The translations under genes and the position numbers were made by a program. Under the pieces are notes generated by a model, which saw only the letters and a program-made list of their open reading frames with translations, was not told the origin of the DNA and did no database searches. Shown here one piece after another: positions 52,522 through 61,242 of a stretch of 64,000 nucleotides of DNA; positions within the stretch are counted from its first letter, which is position 1, and the number at the start of each line of letters is the position of its first letter. This stretch comes from Paenibacillus paridis (GTDB lineage Bacteria; Bacillota; Bacilli; Paenibacillales; Paenibacillaceae): contig NZ_VCIX01000080.1 in the NCBI RefSeq assembly GCF_006345825.1, positions 3,129 through 67,128 of the forward strand, written 5' to 3'.

Positions 52522-53508
52522 ATGAGTACAATTACCATTTCAATTCAAGAGCTAAAGGATATGGGCAAAAAAGTGCTGATGAAGCACGGCGCTACCGAAT
52601 ATGAGGCTGAAATCATTACCGACGATTACTTGGATGCCGATCTGAGAGGGCATGCCTCGCACGGCTTTACTTTTTTCAAGCAGGCGGCAGGCGCATTCGA
52701 GGGAAGAGGCAAATATGAGGCGGGACCGTTGGAAGGCTCCTACCTACATATTAACGGAAATTACGATCTGGGCAGTGTTGTGGCTCGCGAGGCCATTGAC
52801 CTCGCCCTTCCCGCTCTCCCGGATCGTAAAATGATAACCATCGGCATTACTGATGTGTCCCGCTTCAATACCGCTGGCGTGATTGCACGGTACGGAGCGG
52901 AACACGGCGCGGTTACAGTGATCTCGGCATACGGCGGAATGAGCGTGATGGCGCCTCCCGGTGGCAAAGGCCCTGCTGTGAACAATACGCCGCTGGCGAT
53001 TGCCATCCCGCACACGAATCCGATGTTCGTGCTGGATATGGCCATGTCGGAGCGGGCGTGGGGTCATCTCAGCATTGCCAAATTCAAAGGCGAAACGATA
53101 CCTGAAAACTGGGGAGTCGATGAGGAGGGCCAGCCGACTGAAAACCCTGCGGATGTCAAATGGTTGTCTCCGGTCGGCGGATACAAGGGCTTCGGACTAT
53201 CCCTTGCACTGGAAATTATTAGCGGAGCGCTCGTCAACGTGCCGATTGGAGCGAAAGGGCTTAAGAAAAATCGCGGAGCCTTTATCCAGTTAATCGATCC
53301 GACAATTTTCGGACATACCGTAGAATCTTTCAAGGAACAGGTCTCCGGCTTTCTTGGGGAGCTTGAACATTTTCCGCTTGCCGAGGGGCATGAGGACAAA
53401 ATCAGGTATCCTGGACAAGCCTCGGAGCAGCGGTACCAAGAAGCATTGGCCTCCGGGCTCATTACGCTGCACCATTCTGCGATTGACTACTTGCGCAGCC
53501 AGCTATGA
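52522..53508 (+). CDS. Ldh_2 family malate/L-lactate/sulfolactate-type dehydrogenase
   Basis: A 328-residue NAD(P)-dependent dehydrogenase of the Ldh_2 family (malate, L-lactate, ureidoglycolate, sulfolactate and similar 2-hydroxyacids). The typical DLRGHASHG motif (His44, His47) lies in the N-terminal part, followed by the PPGGKGPAVNNTPLAIAIP stretch and the KGFGLSLALEI helix. It lies inside the transporter operon between solute-binding and permease genes and overlaps the latter by 4 bp (ATGA), so it likely acts on the imported substrate. Sulfolactate is one candidate; substrate specificity cannot be read from the sequence. Confidence 0.87.
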   Translation: MSTITISIQELKDMGKKVLMKHGATEYEAEIITDDYLDADLRGHASHGFTFFKQAAGAFEGRGKYEAGPLEGSYLHINGNYDLGSVVAREAIDLALPALPDRKMITIGITDVSRFNTAGVIARYGAEHGAVTVISAYGGMSVMAPPGGKGPAVNNTPLAIAIPHTNPMFVLDMAMSERAWGHLSIAKFKGETIPENWGVDEEGQPTENPADVKWLSPVGGYKGFGLSLALEIISGALVNVPIGAKGLKKNRGAFIQLIDPTIFGHTVESFKEQVSGFLGELEHFPLAEGHEDKIRYPGQASEQRYQEALASGLITLHHSAIDYLRSQL

Positions 53509-54278
53509 AAAATTACAAACCGTATACGAAATATCTATATGGCAGCCTGCTTCCGATTATAATTTTGGCGGTTTGGCAGTTGATCGGGGAGCTGCATCTG
53601 CTGCCTCCCCAGCTGCTCCCAACTCCGCTCAAAATCGGCGAAAGCTTCATTAGCCTGCTCTTCAGCGGTGTACTCTTGTCCAATATTGGCATCAGCATTT
53701 CGCGCGCGCTAATCGGATTTCTGATCGGCGGGGGACTTGGCGTCGTCTTTGGCCTACTGGTCGGCTTCTACAAGAAAACCGAATGGACCCTTGACCCTAT
53801 GCTGCAAATGATCCGGACCGTCCCCCATTTGGCTATTATGCCTCTGTTCATTTTGTGGTTCGGCTTTGGTGAATTTTCCAAGGTGCTTCTGATTGGGATG
53901 GGAGCCTTCTTCCCGATCTATTTAAATACTTTTCTTGGCATCCGAAGCGTAGACTCCAAGCTCATTGAAGTCTCGCGAGTACTCGAATTCAGCAAATTCA
54001 AGCAGGTAACCCGGCTCATCCTGCCCGCCGCTATGCCCAATCTGCTGCTGGGAATTCGGCTATCTTTAGGTACTGCGTGGCTGAGCCTGATTGTCGCGGA
54101 GCTAATGGGAGCAAACGCAGGCGTTGGCTATATGATCTCCGATGCCCGCCAGTTTGCGCAGACGGAGGTCGTGTTTGTCGGCATTGTTATTTTTGCTTCC
54201 GTTGGCAAGCTGACCGATTCGCTCGTTCGCAAGCTTGAGATCTACTTATTGCGCTGGAGCGATAATTACAAGGGTTAG
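53505..54278 (+). CDS. ABC transporter permease (sulfonate/nitrate/taurine type)
   Basis: A 257-residue SsuC/TauC-like permease with six hydrophobic segments and the EAA loop EVSRVLEFSKFKQVTRLILP. It forms the channel for the SsuA-like protein and the ATPase at 49624. The start overlaps the dehydrogenase stop by 4 bp. A very strong terminator follows. Confidence 0.92.
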   Translation: MKNYKPYTKYLYGSLLPIIILAVWQLIGELHLLPPQLLPTPLKIGESFISLLFSGVLLSNIGISISRALIGFLIGGGLGVVFGLLVGFYKKTEWTLDPMLQMIRTVPHLAIMPLFILWFGFGEFSKVLLIGMGAFFPIYLNTFLGIRSVDSKLIEVSRVLEFSKFKQVTRLILPAAMPNLLLGIRLSLGTAWLSLIVAELMGANAGVGYMISDARQFAQTEVVFVGIVIFASVGKLTDSLVRKLEIYLLRWSDNYKG

Positions 54279-54319
54279 AGGCAGGCTCCATCGTCCTCAT
54301 CCCTTTATGCAATGAACGG

Positions 54320-54366
54320 AGAACAGGCGCAGCAAGCCGCTTATCGCGGTAGGCTGCGCCTGTTCT
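54320..54366 (+). terminator. Intrinsic terminator of the transporter operon
   Basis: AGAACAGGCGCAGC and its complement form a 14-bp stem with an inner CCGC/GCGG stem, followed by TTTTCT. Confidence 0.9.
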
Positions 54367-54457
54367 TTTCTGCGGCGTCTACTGTATTCACTGCTATTTA
54401 AAAGGCCCGAGAATCGCTGTGAATTTTCCGAATATAGGTAGAACCTCAAACTCTCTT

Positions 54458-55609
54458 CTACCACTCGGCCACCGATCCGTCCTTATGTCTCCAAATTGGA
54501 TTTCTCCATCGATGCGGGGATTCCGATGCCATTTTACGGACATACTCCTCATTAACTGTAATCCCGAGTCCTGGGCCCTGTGGAATCTTCACATACCCAT
54601 CCTCATAAGAGAATACGCTAGGGTCGGTTACATAATCTAGCAGATCATTCCCTTGGTTATAATGAATCCCGAGGCTTTGTTCCTGAATGACTGCATTGTG
54701 AGCCGTAGCGTCAACTTGCAGACAAGCAGCTAGTGCAATAGGACCCAAAGGGCAATGAGGGGCTACTGCAACATCATAAGCCTCAGCCATCGCAAAGATT
54801 TTCTTACACTCTGTAATGCCGCCTGCATGCGATAAATCTGGTTGAATAATATCCACATAACCATCTTGCAATAATGATTTAAAATCCCAGCGAGAGAACA
54901 TTCTTTCACCCGTCGCAATCGGTGTGCTAGTATGATTAGCAATGTCCCGCAGAGCCTCATTATTTTCTGGAAGCACGGGTTCTTCTATAAACATCAGTCT
55001 GTAAGGCTCTAATGCTTTAGCAAGCACCTTCGCCATTGGTTTATGAACACGGCCGTGAAAATCTACACCGATGCCGAAGTTTGGGCCGGTCGCTGTACGA
55101 ATCGCCGCTATCCGTTCCACGACTTGATCCACCTTATGATAGCTATCAATATATTGCATCTCTTCCGTAGCGTTCATCTTAATAGCAGTAAAGCCCTGCC
55201 GTTGCTTCTCCAATGCCGCTAGTCCAACATCACTCGGTCGATCCCCGCCGATCCAGGAATAGACACGCATCGAATCACGACATGCCCCGCCAAGGAGCTG
55301 GTAGATTGGGGCATCAAAATATTTGCCTTTAATATCCCACAACGCCTGATCAATCCCGGCGATTGCACTCATCAGTATCGATCCGCCACGGTAGAAGCCG
55401 CCACGGTACATCACCTGCCAATGATCTTCAATGCGAAGCGGATCTTTCCCGATTAACAAATCCATGAGTTCATCTACAGCCGCTTGTACCGTATGAGCCT
55501 TACCTTCAATGACAGGCTCCCCCCATCCCACGATTCCTTCATCCGTTTCAATTTTCAGGAATAACCACCGAGGCGGTACGATAAAAGTCTCAAACTTTGT
55601 AATTTTCAA
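54458..55609 (-). CDS. dgoD: D-galactonate dehydratase
   Basis: A 383-residue enzyme of the mandelate racemase/enolase superfamily, dehydrating D-galactonate to 2-keto-3-deoxygalactonate. The residues match E. coli DgoD position by position: Asp183 and His185 in VDFHGRVH, Glu209 in FIEEPVLPE, Glu235 in [10 protein letters not shown] and His285 in APHCPLGP. The C-terminal [16 protein letters not shown] is also diagnostic. It follows the aldolase gene by 13 bp. The specificity for galactonate is strongly supported by these residues, but I have not tested alternatives within the family. Confidence 0.93.
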   Translation of the reverse strand: MKITKFETFIVPPRWLFLKIETDEGIVGWGEPVIEGKAHTVQAAVDELMDLLIGKDPLRIEDHWQVMYRGGFYRGGSILMSAIAGIDQALWDIKGKYFDAPIYQLLGGACRDSMRVYSWIGGDRPSDVGLAALEKQRQGFTAIKMNATEEMQYIDSYHKVDQVVERIAAIRTATGPNFGIGVDFHGRVHKPMAKVLAKALEPYRLMFIEEPVLPENNEALRDIANHTSTPIATGERMFSRWDFKSLLQDGYVDIIQPDLSHAGGITECKKIFAMAEAYDVAVAPHCPLGPIALAACLQVDATAHNAVIQEQSLGIHYNQGNDLLDYVTDPSVFSYEDGYVKIPQGPGLGITVNEEYVRKMASESPHRWRNPIWRHKDGSVAEW

Positions 55610-55622
55610 ATTTACCCTCTCC

Positions 55623-56267
55623 CTATTCTCTAGCTTTCTGAATTTCCTGTCTGAATTTTTGAGCCAAGCTTGTCAACTGCTCGTACCTTTCTTCCACAAT
55701 CGCTTTCATATCCGTTAAAGAGCTTCCTATGCCTACGGCCACAGCACCTGCGCGAATAAATGAGCCTACATTATCCAATGTAATCCCACCTGTCGGCATC
55801 ATCGGAATATGTCCGAGTGGAGCCGATAATTCTTTTATATAGTTAGCACCCAGTGAGGAGCCCGGAAAAATTTTAAGCAGGTCTGCCCCGTATTGATACC
55901 CCTTCACGATTTCTGTCGGCGTCATGACTCCTGGAATCGAGATACGCCCATAATGATTGGTTTGACGGATCGTCGCTTCATCCAGGATCGGAGAGAATAT
56001 AAAGTCAGCCCCAGCGTCGATCGCTACCTTCGCTGTTTTTTCATCTAATACGGTGCCTGCGCCAACTAAGGCTTTGCCTTCGTATCTCTCTTTTAATTGA
56101 GCAATAATTTCATATGCCCTTTCTGTATCAACCGTAACCTCCAGCGCACCAACGCCACCTGAAACCAGTGCATCGGTAATCTGAATTACCTTGCTATAGG
56201 CAGGCTTTCGAATGACTGCAACGATGCCGGAATCTTTTAACCGTAGGAGTTGCTCCTCTTTATTCAT
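55623..56267 (-). CDS. KDPG/KDPGal-type aldolase
   Basis: A 214-residue class I aldolase of the Eda/DgoA type. I chose the ATG at 56267 ([20 protein letters not shown]), which matches the family start. The ribosome binding site is not decisive, and longer starts exist. Schiff-base Lys132 lies in DLLKIFPGS, and Glu43 lies in ALEVTVDT. It would split 2-keto-3-deoxy-6-phosphogalactonate to pyruvate and glyceraldehyde 3-phosphate. The required kinase (DgoK) is not present in the window. Confidence 0.88.
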   Translation of the reverse strand: MNKEEQLLRLKDSGIVAVIRKPAYSKVIQITDALVSGGVGALEVTVDTERAYEIIAQLKERYEGKALVGAGTVLDEKTAKVAIDAGADFIFSPILDEATIRQTNHYGRISIPGVMTPTEIVKGYQYGADLLKIFPGSSLGANYIKELSAPLGHIPMMPTGGITLDNVGSFIRAGAVAVGIGSSLTDMKAIVEERYEQLTSLAQKFRQEIQKARE

Positions 56268-56319
56268 GATTCTTCCACTTTCCTCCTCTGCTTTCATCAC
56301 AACCGACACTTGCTATATT

Positions 56320-56381
56320 GATCCTATCTATATCAGATACATCAAATTTTAACACATATAGATCCTACCTAATGTCAGATA
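56320..56381. promoter_or_regulatory. Two direct repeats, probable operators of the GntR regulator
   Basis: GATCCTATCTA-TATCAGATA at 56320-56339 and GATCCTACCTAATGTCAGATA at 56361-56381 are repeated with a period of about 41 bp, close to four helical turns. They lie between the divergent dgo genes and the GntR regulator. Confidence 0.55.
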
Positions 56382-56548
56382 TACACCTATAAAATTTAGA
56401 TATATTACTTTCCGCCCTTTAAAGATCAGATCTTTATGAGGTTATCATAGTATCTTTATTTTTGGATGTCAATACGTCATTACGATTAGGAGGAGCTTGT
56501 ACGATTATGTTAATATAGACCTAATATGAAGATACAGCGGGGATTACG

Positions 56549-57217
56549 ATGATGAAAAAAACAACCTTTTCAATAACAATAGAGATCCTAAGACAGAAAA
56601 TTATTAGTAGAGAATGGCCTCCTGGGTCGCGTATTCCAACACTGCAAGAAATTTCTAAGGAGCTGGCTGTTAGTGTATCTACCGTAAGAGAAGCGCTCCG
56701 GACGTTGGAAAGCCAAGGTAATGTCAGCATTGAGCATGGACGGGGAATGTATGTACGTAATGATCCTTTACTGTTAGAAGACCCTACCGCAGACCTTAAG
56801 GAACTTGGGGATATTTCTCTCATCAAATTACTGGAAGCAAGACTGCTCATTGAACCCAAACTGGCTGCCTTAAGCGCAGAGCATGCTACACGCACCCAGA
56901 TTAAGCAGCTTCGCACGCTTGCAGATTCTATGGTTAACCAGATGAAAGAAGGGGGGCCATTTCTAGATACCGATCTTTCCTTCCATCATCTCATAGCGGA
57001 ATCGGCACAACATCCTGTCCTATTACGCATGCTGGAGTCTATCTCCCCCCTTCTCACCGAAGGCCGCAAACAGACAAACACCTTGCCTCATATGCGTACC
57101 AAAGCATCCAATTATCATATCTTAATTGCAATCGCCATTGAGGAACGACACAGTGAGCAGGCAAGACAACTCATGCATAGCCATATTTCCGACATGATTG
57201 AAGCATTAAAGAAGTAA
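56549..57217 (+). CDS. GntR-family regulator, FCD type
   Basis: A 222-residue regulator. A winged HTH occupies residues 10-70 (IISREWPPGSRIPTLQEISK, then VSVSTVREALRTLESQG), and a FadR-C-terminal FCD effector domain covers about 85-215 (LLEARLLIEPKLAALSAEHA). GGGG lies six bases upstream of the ATG. It is divergent from the dgo genes, with direct repeats in between, and probably represses them until galactonate or a product binds. Confidence 0.9.
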   Translation: MMKKTTFSITIEILRQKIISREWPPGSRIPTLQEISKELAVSVSTVREALRTLESQGNVSIEHGRGMYVRNDPLLLEDPTADLKELGDISLIKLLEARLLIEPKLAALSAEHATRTQIKQLRTLADSMVNQMKEGGPFLDTDLSFHHLIAESAQHPVLLRMLESISPLLTEGRKQTNTLPHMRTKASNYHILIAIAIEERHSEQARQLMHSHISDMIEALKK

Positions 57218-57295
57218 GTCATATCTGTCGGCAGGAAAGAAAGGTTTAGACTCAATACAGTAATTGAAACAGCGACAGCCAAGGACGAGAACATA

Positions 57296-57336
57296 AAGCG
57301 GCCTCCGTCCTATGGAATAAAGGACGAAGGCCGCTT
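57296..57336. terminator. Terminator after the GntR gene
   Basis: AAGCGGCCTCCGTCC and GGACGAAGGCCGCTT form a stem with one mismatch around a 10-base loop. It can act in both directions, with a TTTATG tract on minus. Confidence 0.7.
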
Positions 57337-57340
57337 AAAC

Positions 57341-57476
57341 TCATTCAATGACTGTCAGAATGAGCTTGGCAGCTTCTGCTCTCGTTGCATTAGCTTTCGG
57401 ATAGAACTTGTTATGACCTTCTACTTGCCCTTCCATCTTCCGTAATATCCCCACCATCGTTACCCTTCTATTGAAA
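57341..57476 (-). pseudogene. Fragment of an SLH-domain protein
   Basis: A minus-strand open stretch of about 45 codons reads ...VGILRKMEGQVEGHNKFYPK and ends ATRAEAAKLILTVIE-stop, the end of an S-layer-homology domain (TRAEAA motif). It has no start region, signal or full SLH repeats, so it is the decayed C-terminus of a lost surface protein. A second SLH remnant lies at 59046-59194. Confidence 0.7.
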
Positions 57477-57718
57477 ATATATCTCTAACTTCACCACACA
57501 CTTCCCCATCAGTATTCCGATATATACTTTGCTGGCATGAGGGAGCTTGTCCACCTGAAACGATGACAGCCACTTCACTATTAATTTCCTTATGAATACC
57601 GCTTACCCGCTTGATTTCCTCTTCCCGGTAAAATGGCAGATGGATAAAATTTATATTTTTTATTAATATGCTCCCTTAATCCAGCAAAAAAACCTTTACT
57701 ATAGGGAACAGACATATG
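57460..57718 (-). pseudogene. Frameshifted remnant of an unknown gene
   Basis: A start-like [20 protein letters not shown] segment (from about 57718) shifts frame near 57655 into FIHLPFYREEEIKRVSGIHK, EINSEVAVIVSGGQAP and a final TAA at 57460. Both parts look like coding sequence, so one base was lost or gained. I do not recognise the family. The region 57218-57868 otherwise holds no intact gene. Confidence 0.55.
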
Positions 57719-57868
57719 GGTGGAGTAAGCAGGAACAGATCGACAGGTTGCAGGCCCACATCATTGATTCTGTGCATCAAACGAGAAAAAATGATATTAT
57801 GTATGTTGGGTAAAAGACTTTACTATGACTTTTATCGATTTTTATATATTGCAACAAGAGGAGATATT

Positions 57869-58846
57869 ATGAGTAACGAACACAACTTTTGGCTTGATTT
57901 ACCAAAGCCGTTTTTTATATTAGCGCCAATGGAAGATGTCACAGACGTTGTATTTCGTCACGTCGTTAGTACAGCTGCGAAACCTGACGTGTTTTTCACA
58001 GAATTCACAAGTACAGATAGTTATTGTAACCCTGCAGGAAGAGAAAGTACCCGTGGCCGGTTAACGTTCACAGAGGATGAGCAACCGATCGTCGCTCATA
58101 TTTGGGGCAATAAACCTATATTTTTCGAACAGATGAGTATTGATATGAAAAAACTTGGTTTTCGCGGTATCGATTTAAATATGGGATGCCCTGTCCAAAA
58201 CGTCGCATCCAATGGCAAGGGTTCTGGATTAATCCAACATCCTGAACTTGCAGCCGAAATTATTCAAGCAGCCAAAGCAGGTGGATTGCCTGTCAGCGTT
58301 AAAACAAGATTGGGTTACCATGAGGTTGACGAGTGGCGCGATTGGTTAGGCCATATATTGAAACAAGATATCGCCAACCTTTCCATTCACCTTCGTACGA
58401 AGAAAGAGATGAGTAAAGTTGAGGCGCACTGGGAGCTCATTCCTGAAATTAAAAAATTACGCGATGAAATTGCACCAAATACGTTGTTAACCATTAACGG
58501 AGATATTCCTGACCGCGCAACAGGGTTGAAATTAGTGGAACAATACGGCGTCGATGGCGTTATGATTGGCCGCGGCATTTTCACCAATCCATTTGCTTTT
58601 GAAAAAGAACCTAAAGAGCATAGCGCAAAGGATTTTCTTCAGCTATTACTTTTGCAGCTTGATCTTCACGATCAGTATTCAAAAGAAGACCTGCCGCGTC
58701 CATTCAAACCGCTTCTACGTTTTTTCAAAATCTATGTTCGTGGATTTAGAGGCGCAAGCGAGCTAAGAACCCAATTAATGGAGACCAGGTCGACGGATGA
58801 AGTCCGTCGGTTAGTGCAGGCTGTTTTGGAGCAGGAATTAGAGTAA
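57869..58846 (+). CDS. tRNA-dihydrouridine synthase
   Basis: A 325-residue flavoenzyme that reduces uridines in tRNA. I chose the ATG at 57869 ([15 protein letters not shown]), with GAGGAGATATT upstream; the longer frame adds 51 residues without similarity. The FMN-binding LAPMEDVTD motif lies at 18-26, the catalytic Cys107 in LNMGCPVQN, and the KTRLGYH and IGRGIFTNP motifs follow. It is an isolated gene in a region of decayed fragments. Confidence 0.92.
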   Translation: MSNEHNFWLDLPKPFFILAPMEDVTDVVFRHVVSTAAKPDVFFTEFTSTDSYCNPAGRESTRGRLTFTEDEQPIVAHIWGNKPIFFEQMSIDMKKLGFRGIDLNMGCPVQNVASNGKGSGLIQHPELAAEIIQAAKAGGLPVSVKTRLGYHEVDEWRDWLGHILKQDIANLSIHLRTKKEMSKVEAHWELIPEIKKLRDEIAPNTLLTINGDIPDRATGLKLVEQYGVDGVMIGRGIFTNPFAFEKEPKEHSAKDFLQLLLLQLDLHDQYSKEDLPRPFKPLLRFFKIYVRGFRGASELRTQLMETRSTDEVRRLVQAVLEQELE

Positions 58847-58856
58847 AACAAATAAT

Positions 58857-58900
58857 GAAAGACCTCTCAAAAGTTCAATGAACTCTTGAAAGGTCTCTCA
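58857..58900 (+). terminator. Intrinsic terminator of the dihydrouridine synthase gene
   Basis: GAAAGACCT and AGGTCTCTC, with inner TCAAAAGTT and AACTCTTGA, form a long stem followed by ATTTTT. Confidence 0.8.
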
Positions 58901-59045
58901 TTTTTACTATGTAGTCATTTGTGGAGACGAATCTTTTAAGCAAAAAGCATTCTCTTATGGTTTCTCTCAGAATCCAGCGAGAATGTTTTTTGCTCGCTTC
59001 ACAGACGCAACGAGTTATCGTTTCTCGGTATATGATATTTGAATC

Positions 59046-59194
59046 TTCGAGGATGCAAATCAAATTAATCTTGGGCACAAGCAGATGTAGGAGCGGCATT
59101 GTCAGCTGGGATGATTCAAGGCCGCAGCAAGGGACAAATTGCCCCTTAGGAATGGATGACTAGAGCAGAGCTATCTGCAATTTTATATCGCTGG
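59046..59194 (+). pseudogene. Decayed SLH domain
   Basis: On the plus strand the reading FEDANQIN, then after a one-base loss WAQADVGAALSAGMIQGRSK and GQIAP-stop-EWMTRAELSAILYRW reproduces an S-layer-homology domain (WAxxDV, GMIQG, TRAELSAILYR). It is broken by a frameshift near 59070 and an in-frame TAG near 59146. No ribosome binding site or upstream domain is visible. It is a relic of a surface protein and fits the SLH fragment at 57341. Confidence 0.75.
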
Positions 59195-59263
59195 CCATTA
59201 CATACGGATTGTCAATCTTAACCCTTGTATGGTATACAAAAGACACCTAGCGATTAGCTGTCT

Positions 59264-59446
59264 TCATCCTACAAGTGTCATGGCTCTTATTCCGAAGCCC
59301 AACCATCCCACCAAAAATAATAAAAGATATACTCCCTTACCTCGCTTCTTGTTTTTCCCAAACAATGAATACACAACTGCTGTACCAATAAATAACGCAA
59401 ATCCCCAATAAAATATCATTAATAAAATTAAAGCAAAAATCTCCAC
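59264..59446 (-). CDS. Small membrane protein, unknown function
   Basis: A 60-residue protein. I chose GTG 59446, with AGGAGA seven bases upstream, giving MEIFALILLMIFYWGFALFI at the start. Two hydrophobic helices (3-25 and 38-55) flank a basic KNKKRGKG loop. No family recognised. It stands alone among decayed fragments. Confidence 0.6.
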   Translation of the reverse strand: MEIFALILLMIFYWGFALFIGTAVVYSLFGKNKKRGKGVYLLLFLVGWLGFGIRAMTLVG

Positions 59447-59652
59447 TTGGACATCTCCTAGGCAAAGGAACACCACTTATTTCCATTTGCAAATATATTT
59501 CCAAGTATATCTCATTTATTTGTCATTGAACATTACGCAAATCGCTAGCTGCACGGCGTTTTATCATGCCGCAGCTTAATCAAAAGTTCACAGAAAGAAA
59601 CCAAACTGACAAAGAAAAGCTCTAAGGCAGTTTGGTCGTATTCATTTTAAAA

Positions 59653-61242
59653 TTATTCCAACTCTTTAAACCTTTGGAGCATAGTGGCAACCTCTGCTCT
59701 GGTTGCAAGACCAGAAGGGTTTAGAGTCAAATCAGAGTTGCCCTTCATAATGCCCTTTGACACAGCCCAATGAATTGACTCTTTGGCAAAGGCTGAAATT
59801 TTATTTGCATCTTTAAAGCTAAGACTTGAATTTTCGGTATGAAGGTCAAACCCTTTACCCTGTGCGTATCTATAGAGCATAACCGCAATTTGCTCACGAG
59901 TGATTGCATCATTGGGAGCAAATATACCCTTACGATATCCGTTCACAATTTGGTTTTGGTTTGCCCAAATTATAGAATCTGAATACCAATGACCGCTTTG
60001 AACGTCAGAGAATACATCTGAAAACTTAACATTTGGTTGATTTTCCATACGATACAATACAGTGGCAAGCATTGCACGGCTCATTTGCCCAGAGGGTGAA
60101 AATTTTGTTTCAGAGGTTCCCGTGAATAGCCCCTCGTTATAAGCATACCTTACAGAAAAATAGAACCAATCGTCATGTGCTATATCTGTAAAAGGCGTTT
60201 TTCTCGCAAATGTAACAACAACAGTTATGTCACGGCTAACCTCTGGAATGGTGTAAATGTCACGGCCTATAAATTTTTCACCGTTGATAAAGATATATTC
60301 GGTTTCAAACCCTTCATCGGGAATCATTCTGATGGTTGCAGAAGTTGTTGCACGAATGGTTTGAGCTTCAAAGCCATCGGCAATTTTGCCATTTCCTCCT
60401 TTAACAGAGGCTTTAACAGAATAGTTAATGTTGTTTCCGTCCGAGGCAACCCAACGTTTCGGACCTATAATTTTTGAGTTCTCAAAATTGGAAACACCAA
60501 TGCTAAGCTTTTCGATTGCTGCTGAGATTTCCGAAGCCAGAGCATTTTCTTTATCAAAAACAGCTTCAGCCTCGGCAATAACATTCCTTAAATTTTGAGC
60601 GGATTTTGTTGAATACCAAAAATCCGGGCTATATATGGTTTTGGGATTATCCGCAATAATAACTGAAGCAAGTAAAGATTTTGCAGCAACAATGTCTTCG
60701 TATAGTGAAGATTTTGAGGCTTCCTTTATTCCAGAGCCAACAATGATTTGCACATCTTCAAACGGTGTGATATACCGCTGTGACGCATCTTTATTGGTTA
60801 GAATGAAGTTACTTAAAGAAAAGTCGAAAGTTCCGTTGTTTCTAGCTTGGAAAACAGCAGTTCCAATATTCTGAAGCATTGAATCATCTTTTCCGCTGGC
60901 GGTCATATCCAGATAGATATAGTTGATGACACCATCGGTATATTTCATTGAAATGTCCTTTTCCATCTTAACACTGGTATTTTTCAGAACATAGGAATCA
61001 AACTGTAGCTTTCCTTGAAAACCATATACTGGCGCCCTTCCGGCACCAGTATATGAAAGACTTAGTTTAACAAAAATATCTTCTCCAACGTCAAATGATG
61101 ATTTTGGAGAACCAGAGCTGTCAGTTACTGTGATGTTTACACGATAGCTAAGGTCTGCAGCATCGTTTGCGCTGTAGGCATATGATGGTAAAACAGCCCC
61201 TAGAAGCATGATACAAATAATGGTTTTCAGATATTTCATCAT
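59653..61242 (-). CDS. SLH-anchored surface protein with cohesin-like domain
   Basis: A 529-residue surface protein. A signal peptide (1-24, ending SYAYSA) is followed by a cohesin-like beta-sandwich (about 30-170: FDVGEDIFVKLSLSYTGAGR, then VYGFQGKLQFDSYVLKNTSV). A helical linker covers 178-252, an Ig-like region 262-346, and three SLH domains 351-529 (DDWFYFSVRYAYNEGLFTG, REQIAVMLYRYAQ, TRAEVATMLQRF) bind the cell wall. It overlaps the dockerin gene by 4 bp, so the two are translated together and could bind each other. Calling the beta-sandwich a cohesin is inference from the pattern. Confidence 0.8.
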   Translation of the reverse strand: MMKYLKTIICIMLLGAVLPSYAYSANDAADLSYRVNITVTDSSGSPKSSFDVGEDIFVKLSLSYTGAGRAPVYGFQGKLQFDSYVLKNTSVKMEKDISMKYTDGVINYIYLDMTASGKDDSMLQNIGTAVFQARNNGTFDFSLSNFILTNKDASQRYITPFEDVQIIVGSGIKEASKSSLYEDIVAAKSLLASVIIADNPKTIYSPDFWYSTKSAQNLRNVIAEAEAVFDKENALASEISAAIEKLSIGVSNFENSKIIGPKRWVASDGNNINYSVKASVKGGNGKIADGFEAQTIRATTSATIRMIPDEGFETEYIFINGEKFIGRDIYTIPEVSRDITVVVTFARKTPFTDIAHDDWFYFSVRYAYNEGLFTGTSETKFSPSGQMSRAMLATVLYRMENQPNVKFSDVFSDVQSGHWYSDSIIWANQNQIVNGYRKGIFAPNDAITREQIAVMLYRYAQGKGFDLHTENSSLSFKDANKISAFAKESIHWAVSKGIMKGNSDLTLNPSGLATRAEVATMLQRFKELE

